DNA of 64,000 nt from Lagopus muta (taxonomy: Eukaryota > Chordata > Aves > Galliformes > Phasianidae): NCBI RefSeq assembly GCF_023343835.1, contig NC_064442.1, positions 16,602,501 through 16,666,500 of the forward strand, in the 5' to 3' direction. A model generated the notes under the pieces. It was not told the DNA's origin. It was given only the letters and a program-made list of their open reading frames with translations, and searched no databases. How positions within the stretch are numbered: the first letter of the stretch is position 1; each line of letters opens with the position of its first letter. The position numbers and the translations under genes are program-made. Shown in pieces: positions 49,932 to 64,000 of the stretch.

Positions 49932-49977
49932 CCCGCCCCATGCCACCTTCCCGCCCCATGCCACCTTCCCGCCCCCT
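49932..49977 (+). repeat. 18-bp tandem repeat carrying GC boxes
   Basis: Two and a half copies of CCCGCCCCATGCCACCTT at 49932, 49950 and 49968 (partial). Each copy carries a CCGCCCC Sp/KLF-type core, so the number of copies may affect promoter strength. Confidence 0.85.
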
Positions 49978-50008
49978 GTGGCGCCGCCCGGCGCTCCGCT
50001 CCCCGCAG

Positions 50009-50016
50009 TGACGTCA
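50009..50016. promoter_or_regulatory. cAMP response element, DNAJA4 promoter
   Basis: TGACGTCA is the exact palindromic CRE bound by CREB/ATF. A half site, GTGACGTAG, follows at about 50047-50055. Confidence 0.7.
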
Positions 50017-50026
50017 TGCGCACGGG

Positions 50027-50039
50027 TTCCAGACCGTTC
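50027..50039 (+). promoter_or_regulatory. Imperfect heat-shock element, DNAJA4 promoter
   Basis: TTCCAGACCGTTC has the three-box spacing of an HSE but with GAC in place of the central GAA. It lies 27 bp upstream of the perfect HSE. Confidence 0.5.
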
Positions 50040-50065
50040 CAGCGCCGTGACGTAGCGCGGCGTCA

Positions 50066-50078
50066 TTCCAGAAGATTC
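50066..50078 (+). promoter_or_regulatory. Heat-shock element, DNAJA4 promoter
   Basis: TTCCAGAAGATTC is a perfect TTCnnGAAnnTTC, three alternating pentamers, the minimal HSF1 trimer site. It ends 12 bp before the TATA box, an ideal position for heat induction of an Hsp40 gene. Confidence 0.85.
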
Positions 50079-50090
50079 GGCCGGCGCCGC

Positions 50091-50097
50091 TATAAAA
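50091..50097 (+). promoter_or_regulatory. TATA box of DNAJA4
   Basis: TATAAAA within the GC-rich promoter predicts a transcription start near 50120-50125 and a 5' UTR of about 120 nt before the ATG at 50246. Confidence 0.8.
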
Positions 50098-50245
50098 GCC
50101 GCGGAAGAGGCGGAGCGCCGGCCATCATTGAGGTCTCTGAGTGCGGTGCGGTGTTGAGGTGCGGGTGGCGGTGAGCGGCTGCGGCCTTTAGACGCGCTGT
50201 AGGTGTTCCAGGCTTTGTAAGCGTGGCGCGTCCCCACGGAGCATC

Positions 50246-53200
50246 ATGGTGAAGGAGACGGAGTACTACGACATCCTGCAGGTGAAGCCCACCGCCTCCT
50301 CCGAGGAGATCAAGCGTGCCTACCGCAAGCTGGCGCTGAAGTACCACCCCGACAAGAACCCCAGCGAGGGCGAGCGGGTAGGCAGCGGGCCGGGCCGCGG
50401 GGGGTGGCGGCGGTCCCTATGCTGGCAGGGCGGCCCGCCTGGGCTCCGCGCTCGGCTGGGCGGCTCCCGGGGCGGCCTTTGTTAGAATGCGGCTGTGGTA
50501 GTGCTGAGTGCAGGGCTGTGCTGGGAGCCGTCCTGCTGCAGAGGACGAATCGATCGCGGGTCTTACTCCTCTGCTTGTGCTCGTCGGCCTGAGTCCCGTT
50601 CTAGGAGCGATGCTTTAAAGCCGGCAGAGCCAGGAGAGCCCCTGGTGCCCTCGCGGTGCCATGCTGCCGGGCAGCTTGCCGTGAGATCAGCACATCCTGG
50701 CGGATGGGGTCGCCGTCCTGTGGCTTACACCGCGAGCACCCTCCGGCAGAGCTGCCCCAGGCACTGATAGAGACCCGCTGAACTTAATTTCTTGTGTGGG
50801 AACGAGCATCGCAGCTGGAAGACTGGAAAGCCAATCAAACTTGGGTGATTGCTTCATCTGTCTGCGAACTGGTTTGATGATCCCTCGCTGCTGGAAAGGA
50901 AGCTTCAGTTTCTGTGCATTTAGTACACTAACTCAGAGTACTAAAACTAGTGAAGTAGTAATGTGGGCTCAGCTAACATCTGCTTTTAATTTTGGCCCGC
51001 CAGTTGACCTGTCCGTAAGTAAATGATGCTCACACCGGAGCTTGTCATTTCAGTAATAGCAAATTGTGTTCAAAAGTAGCTAGACTTAATTTGTCTACTA
51101 TTTTTAGTGATGGGAACCTTGGAATTACTCAAAAAGAATCCCTTTTTATGAGGATGATGTTTTGATTTTTAAGTCTTCCATGTGTAATGAGTAGAACACC
51201 AGTGTCTTGTCAATCAAAGTTAAAAGTACCTGCTTAATTCTAGTTGGCTGTAGGAGTGCAGTGCCTATGAAGGATCTCCATTTAGCTCTAGAATGACTAG
51301 CACTGGCCACTGACCATCGGGGAGCCACTCGGGACAGGGATAATGTGGTGCCCCTTTCTTAACAGATGTGTTAGGAGTACATAATGACGGCAACCAATGA
51401 TCACCAAAGGGGCAGTTAGCATATGCTTGTAAGCTGGATGTGACTCTGAATTAAGTTCACTTGTAACGTTTGGTGGGTGGGAGGGAGGCAGGAGTTGTTC
51501 TTTATAGACTAAAGTGTATTAGTAGGGTCTGTGACTTATTTGTTTAGGGACTTTCCTCTTGGAAAAGAATAAATATTGTAAGTGTGACAGCAGCTTAGTC
51601 TGAAGATTCAGTTGCATATGAGAGGCTTATTTTTCCTCTTGGTCATAGTTGTTCAGAGCTTCTTTTTTCTTTTTAGTTTAAACTCATATCGCAGGCATAT
51701 GAAGTTCTGTCGGACCCAAAGAAAAGGGACCTCTATGACCAGGGTGGGGAGCAGGCTATTAAAGAAGGAGGCCTGAGTGGCGGCAGCTTCTCTTCACCCA
51801 TGGACATCTTTGACATGTTCTTTGGTGGTGGAGGCCGAATGAATAGAGAGAGAAGAGGTACACAGTTCTAAACAAGTTCTAGAAACTCTAACCATGCACT
51901 TAAGCATAAAACACCCGTGCTGTAGTACTGCTGTTCTGCTAAGTGCACATAGTATGGGTTTTACTAGCTAAAACAATAGATGAAGTAAACTATAATATTA
52001 GTTATTCTAGTAGCAAAATTAAGTAGATAACATGATGTAGCTATTAGCAGTCTTTCTGATGAGTTGTGCTTTTTTTTTGTTGTTGTTGTTAAAATGGGTG
52101 AGGGTAATCTCGAGGGGTGGGGGAAATGGTGGTTGAGACGGCTAGCAGATGGGTTTTAAGTTATCTTCTTTCCAAATCTGTGCCTCACTTGCTCATGTGC
52201 TTTGGGCAACTTGCTTCAAAGGACACCATCAACTTAAGCTGAAGTTCTAAATCTAAATGGAAAAGATTTGAGAGAAATTGTGATGCTGAGCATATAATGC
52301 TGCCAAAGCACAATCGCTTCTTTTCATTTCCAGTGTCTGCTGGAAGAGCGAGTAGTAACTTGCTATAAAGATTTTGAAACTATGCTATGAAGTGGCATGG
52401 AAATACATAGGTAGGCCTAATAGGCATTTCTAAATTGAGTAGATCTGAAGCTGGTAGTGTCCTTGCATCTTTTTCCTTTCAGTTAAGCTTATGAAATCGG
52501 GGCAAGAGTAGGGATAGAGTGGTGTTAATGATGCTTTGCTTAACTACAGCTAAACTTTATGTTCTGACTTAAGTGGGTGCTGCTCAGTGGAAGCTGATAG
52601 CACCTGCTTTTAAGGGGCTGAGCTCTGTTCCAAGTCTGGAATTAACTCTGTTTCTTTAGTGAGACTGCATGTACGAACAAGTATAGAGCCTTTAAATAAG
52701 CATTAGTCTTCTGAGTTGCTGAACCAGAATTAATCTGTTTTTTTTCTCTTTCTCTAAGGCAAGAATGTTGTGCACCAGCTAGGTGTATCTCTTGAAGACT
52801 TATATAATGGTGCTACAAGGAAACTGGCACTGCAAAAAAATGTTATTTGTGGGAAATGCGAAGGTAAAATAAGTAGTGGTTTCAAACACCTTTTATTCCA
52901 TGATTCTTTCAAAGAATGTAGTGGAAGATTAACAACTAAGTGGATCTTCTCTTTTCTTGAATGTTTATCAGTGTACTTGCTTCTTTGCACTGCTTTATGC
53001 CAGTGCTTAGTCAAGAGCAAGGCTGTCTTCCTAAACACAGTGGTGTTAAGCTATTGATCTAATGGTGGACTTGATTATAACTTTCAGGGAGTTTTTAAAT
53101 ACCTTAATTAGAAGCTTTAATAGCTAGCTGGGTTTTTTTCCTTGAATCATTGTGGGTAGAAGGCTAGCTTCAATTATGCAACTCATTTTACAGCTCTTAA

Positions 53201-54955
53201 GTATCATGATGTCTGGTCTTGAGGTTAAACTTAATGCGGTCTTGTGTTGTAGTACTTAATTAAATATTTTGTAAGCGAGTTCTTTCCAGGGTGTTTATGG
53301 AATATTCAGCTCTGGAATGCTGTATGTTGATAATAGAAAACAAAAATGTATTGAGGGATAGAGGGGAAAGATTAGTGCATAGGTACCTTGACTGCTTTAT
53401 GTAGAAATGTTTAATTTGTGAGGCGTGTTTGTCATAGAAACTATATATAATTACACTGGAAATATGTTACAGAAGGACTCTGAGTTACTCTAAAGGTTCT
53501 CCTGAAGTCAGTGAGTTTTAGCTTGACTACTTTAGACTAATTCTGGTCTTTGAAATATCTTTAACTACTTCTTGCCGTAGGTTATGGTGGAAAGAGAGGT
53601 GCAATAGAGAAGTGTCCTGTGTGTAAAGGAAGAGGAATGCAAGTTCTTGTTCAGCAGATAGGGCCTGGCATGGTACAACAAATCCAAACTGTGTGTCCAG
53701 AATGCAAAGGCCAAGGTGAAAGAATAAATCCAAAGGACAGGTGTGACAACTGCAATGGATGTAAGGTTGTAAGAGAGAAAAAGATCATAGAAGTTCATGT
53801 TGACAAAGGTGAGAACTGAGTATTTGTTTTGTATTCTCTACTCCCAGTCCGATAGATCTGCAGAGAATAAAGTGCTTTCTTTTCCTGTAGGTATGAAAGA
53901 TGGTCAAAAGATAGTGTTTCATGGAGAAGGTGATCAAGAGCCTGATCTGGAGCCTGGTGATGTCATAATTGTGCTTGATCAAAAGGATCATGGTGTTTTT
54001 CAGAGACGAGGCCATGACTTAGTTACAAAAATGAGAATTCAACTCTCAGAGGCTTTATGTGGTTTCAAAAAGACTATTGAAACTCTTGATAACAGAGTCC
54101 TTGTCATATCATCTAGACCAGGTAGGTCTTCAGAATTCTGATGACATACAAAATGCTTGTTTGATTATGCTGTCTGTTCTTAATCAGCTGCTGCAACAAA
54201 CTATAATTATGCCTGAAGTAATTTAATTCAGGATTGAAGAGTAACAACTAAATATTGCATGTGGAATTACAGCTAAAGATGTCAAATGCTTCTTACGAAA
54301 TCTCTACTTCAATTATGGGATTTAAGTTTATAAACTGTATTATATCATCTGCTTCTCTTAGCACAGCCACCAGACTGAATTAGTTGACTTTATTTTTTAC
54401 GGTAGATGAAATCCTCTTAAGGAGCTTATTTCAGTGTTCCTTTTATTCAGTTTGGTTTCAGTACTCTTCAATCCACAATTTTCCCTAGTCTCTAGAAAAC
54501 TAAATGTTGCTTTTGATAGTTGAATTTCTGTCACATTAAACAACTCCCAACTTTTGTGTAGGTGAAGTGATAAAACATGGTGACCTGAAGTGTATCTACA
54601 ATGAAGGGATGCCTATCTACAAATCTCCGATGGACAGAGGCAGCTTAATTATACAGTTTCTGGTAAGCAACTGCTTATTTACTGCAGCAAATGAATTGTT
54701 ACCATCAGAAATAACTTCATTTTAAATAAATCCTAGGTCCAGTTTCCAGAGCAGCACTGGCTTCCAAGGGAGAAACTGAATATGCTGGAGGCTCTACTTC
54801 CTCCAAGAGAAGATGTCATGATTACAGATGAGATGGATCAAGTAGATCTTGAAGATTTTGACCCAAGCGAGCAAACCTACCGTAACAGTGGAGGAGAAGC
54901 ATATGAAGAAGATGAGGATGGCCCAAGAACAGGTGTACAGTGTCAGACATCTTAA
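50246..54955 (+). CDS. DNAJA4: DNAJA4, type-I (class A) Hsp40 co-chaperone (complete, 7 exons)
   Basis: Joined exons: 50246-50377, 51677-51857, 52759-52863, 53581-53808, 53891-54121, 54562-54662, 54737-54955; 1197 nt, 398 residues (human 397). The protein stimulates Hsc70/Hsp70 ATPase and hands over unfolded clients. The J domain is at residues 5-70 with HPD at 34-36. A Gly/Phe linker follows ([20 protein letters not shown]). The zinc-binding region has CGKCEGYG at 135-142, CPVCKGRG at 151-158, CPECKGQG at 178-185 and CDNCNGCK at 194-201; the last lacks the final Gly, as in human DNAJA4. The C-terminus CQTS (395-398) is a CaaX box, predicting farnesylation and membrane association. The [10 protein letters not shown] start and the VQCQT end separate it from DNAJA1 and A2. 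The first ATG follows the TATA box and HSE. Heat induction is likely. Confidence 0.97.
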
Positions 54956-56160
54956 ATTGAGGTGGAGTTGATATTGCCTAAAATGTAAATTTTCACAATG
55001 AAAACTGCATGGCTGTAATAGCCACTGCTTGTGGTCTTTGTGTTCAGCAAATTGAGTTGCTGCGCTGTCAGTATCACTTTTTTTTTTTTGTAACTAATTT
55101 ATATTGTGTTCTTGTCTTTATATATAAAGCAAATGTCACACAGCTGAGAACCAACTGAGTTGGTATGTTTCCTTGTGCTTTGAAGGTTCTCAATTTATTT
55201 CACTGATGCTATTTATATAAGACTCTCACAATACTGGTAGAAGTTGAGTAGTGTCTTATGTAAATATTTTCATACTGAAAAATTAATTTCATAGAATAAA
55301 ACATAGCAGAAGTTACTTCTAATAAATAGAACTTCACCTTTTGTTTTTTTTTCTTGTACTTCTTTAACCAATCTAGAATCTCTAAATAAATTCAAGTCCC
55401 TGCTCTCCTTTGTATGGTTACCTTTGCATGTTGCAACCCTGTTAGCTGTATTCCTCTTGTATATCAAGTGTTCTTTCTCCATAATAATCTTTTCCCTCTT
55501 CTCTACAATAGGCTAGTATTCTTTTAATGCTCAGCTTTATGTAAGTGTAACAACTTGCAGCTCTACAACCTTAATCTGTATAGTGGCCTCTATGTGCTTC
55601 AGAATGACATACACCATACTGCTTCCAAATAAAACCAGAACTTAGGTTTTTGAGAGATCATACCTCAGCCTTTTCTAGAAAGTGTTGTTTCCTTTGGGCA
55701 GTAGGTACTTTAGCTTTGATTAAGATGAATATTATTACAAAGCTCCCTGCCTTGGCTATGCTACTCCCATTTCTAATACCATGAAATAGCATAGTAAAAT
55801 GATGACTTATCCCTCTGTGCTGTTTTTCCTGCAGCAGAATCACTGAAGTCAGAGTTGAAAAGAGGTGTACTGCCCCTTACTGAGATTAAACCATGATCAG
55901 GCACCTGTCACCATACAATTACTGGAACAGCTGTTCAACTTAAATGACCCTCTCTTGCTTTCAGGAGCAATGGGAAGATGAGTAAAGCATATCCTAATGT
56001 CTGTCACTTTCCCTTCTCCTAAAATAAGTTTGACCAGCTTGAACAACAATTTCTAGCTCTCATCTATTTCTGTGAAGGCAGGGAACAAATACCAGTGGTA
56101 GATTAACTGAGCAGTTATTCTACATGACTGTATCCTTCTAAAAATGTTTCTCCAAAAATC
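54956..56160 (+). other. DNAJA4 3' UTR and tail-to-tail spacer to WDR61
   Basis: There is no coding exon. Plus-strand AATAAA signals occur at 55295-55300 and 55320-55325, and another at about 55628, so the DNAJA4 3' UTR is probably 0.36-0.7 kb. The rest is a spacer of under 1 kb between convergent genes. I see no repeats beyond a T-run near 55078-55089. Confidence 0.55.
55295..55300 (+). terminator. DNAJA4 poly(A) signal candidate
   Basis: AATAAA, with a second AATAAA 20 bp further on and a T-rich region (TTTTGTTTTTTTTTC) downstream. The context is good for cleavage near 55325-55340. Confidence 0.55.
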
Positions 56161-56183
56161 ACAAATTAATTGCAGTGGTAGCT

Positions 56184-56189
56184 TTTATT
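56184..56189 (-). terminator. WDR61/SKIC8 poly(A) signal candidate
   Basis: AATAAA on the minus strand, 174 bp beyond the WDR61 stop codon, giving a short 3' UTR. Confidence 0.55.
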
Positions 56190-56362
56190 TTTAAAAAAGT
56201 AAAGCTTTCTCCCATGCTAAATGGTATTGAATTTACAAATGATATTTCATTTCTTGAGCATTACTAAAATGCTTTTTTAATATTAAAAAGGTAATAATAC
56301 AAGGACTGCAGTATTTCTAAGAAATGCCACAGCAGAAAACCAAAGCACTTAACTCAAGACAC

Positions 56363-63979
<7,617 letters not shown>

Positions 63980-64000
63980 GTCTGCGAGGAAGCGACCTCA

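Larger units (their letters stand above)
49885..50560. promoter_or_regulatory. DNAJA4 CpG island promoter
   Basis: G+C- and CpG-rich stretch with several CCGCCC GC boxes, extending over DNAJA4 exon 1 into intron 1. It contains the CRE, heat-shock elements and TATA box listed separately, all packed within 90 bp. Confidence 0.85.

Noticed and set aside
49749-50174. 141-codon open frame upstream of DNAJA4
   Set aside because: It overlaps the promoter, TATA box and tandem repeat, and the composition is that of GC-rich non-coding DNA.

Overview
This is an ordinary 64-kb stretch of a bird nuclear genome, almost certainly chicken (Gallus gallus, probably chromosome 10) or a close galliform. The evidence is spliced vertebrate genes with GT-AG introns, two CpG-island promoters, several CR1 LINE fragments (the characteristic avian repeat), and the gene order CIB2 - IDH3A - ACSBG1 - DNAJA4 - WDR61/SKIC8, which matches human 15q25. 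I found no bacterial-type, CRISPR or new enzymatic system.

Layout. 1-3222: 5' end of CIB2 on the minus strand (first coding exon 3172-3222, the rest intron 1). 3250-5060: a CpG island with divergent CIB2/IDH3A promoters, including an NRF1-type site and an Sp1-type GC box. 4460-15018: complete IDH3A on the plus strand, 11 coding exons and 366 codons. 15019-17621: the two 3' UTRs of a tail-to-tail gene pair. 17622-39187: ACSBG1 on the minus strand, 13 coding exons covering the whole acyl-CoA synthetase domain; its extreme N-terminal exon is not resolved. 33-39 kb (ACSBG1 intron) holds a cluster of CR1 copies. 41776-42122: a solo LTR. 42.1-49.9 kb: no gene I can support, apart from one unassigned exon-like segment. 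49885-50560: CpG island and DNAJA4 promoter with a perfect heat-shock element, a CRE and a TATA box. 50246-54955: complete DNAJA4 on the plus strand, 7 exons and 398 codons. 54956-56362: 3' UTRs of the second tail-to-tail pair. 56363-63979: the complete WDR61/SKIC8 coding region on the minus strand, 10 coding exons and 305 codons, with a second solo LTR and a CR1 copy in its introns.

The genes share no pathway. IDH3A is the catalytic subunit of the mitochondrial NAD-dependent isocitrate dehydrogenase, ACSBG1 activates fatty acids with CoA, DNAJA4 is a farnesylated type-I Hsp40 co-chaperone, WDR61/SKIC8 is a WD40 scaffold of the SKI and PAF1 complexes, and CIB2 is a calcium/integrin-binding EF-hand protein. 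Their neighbourhood is conserved synteny, not an operon-like system.

The most interesting non-genic signal is a pair of solo LTRs, each exactly 347 bp and each with its own perfect 5-bp target duplication, inserted about 19 kb apart in opposite orientation and only about 2 percent different. Second is the compact heat-shock/CRE/TATA promoter of DNAJA4.
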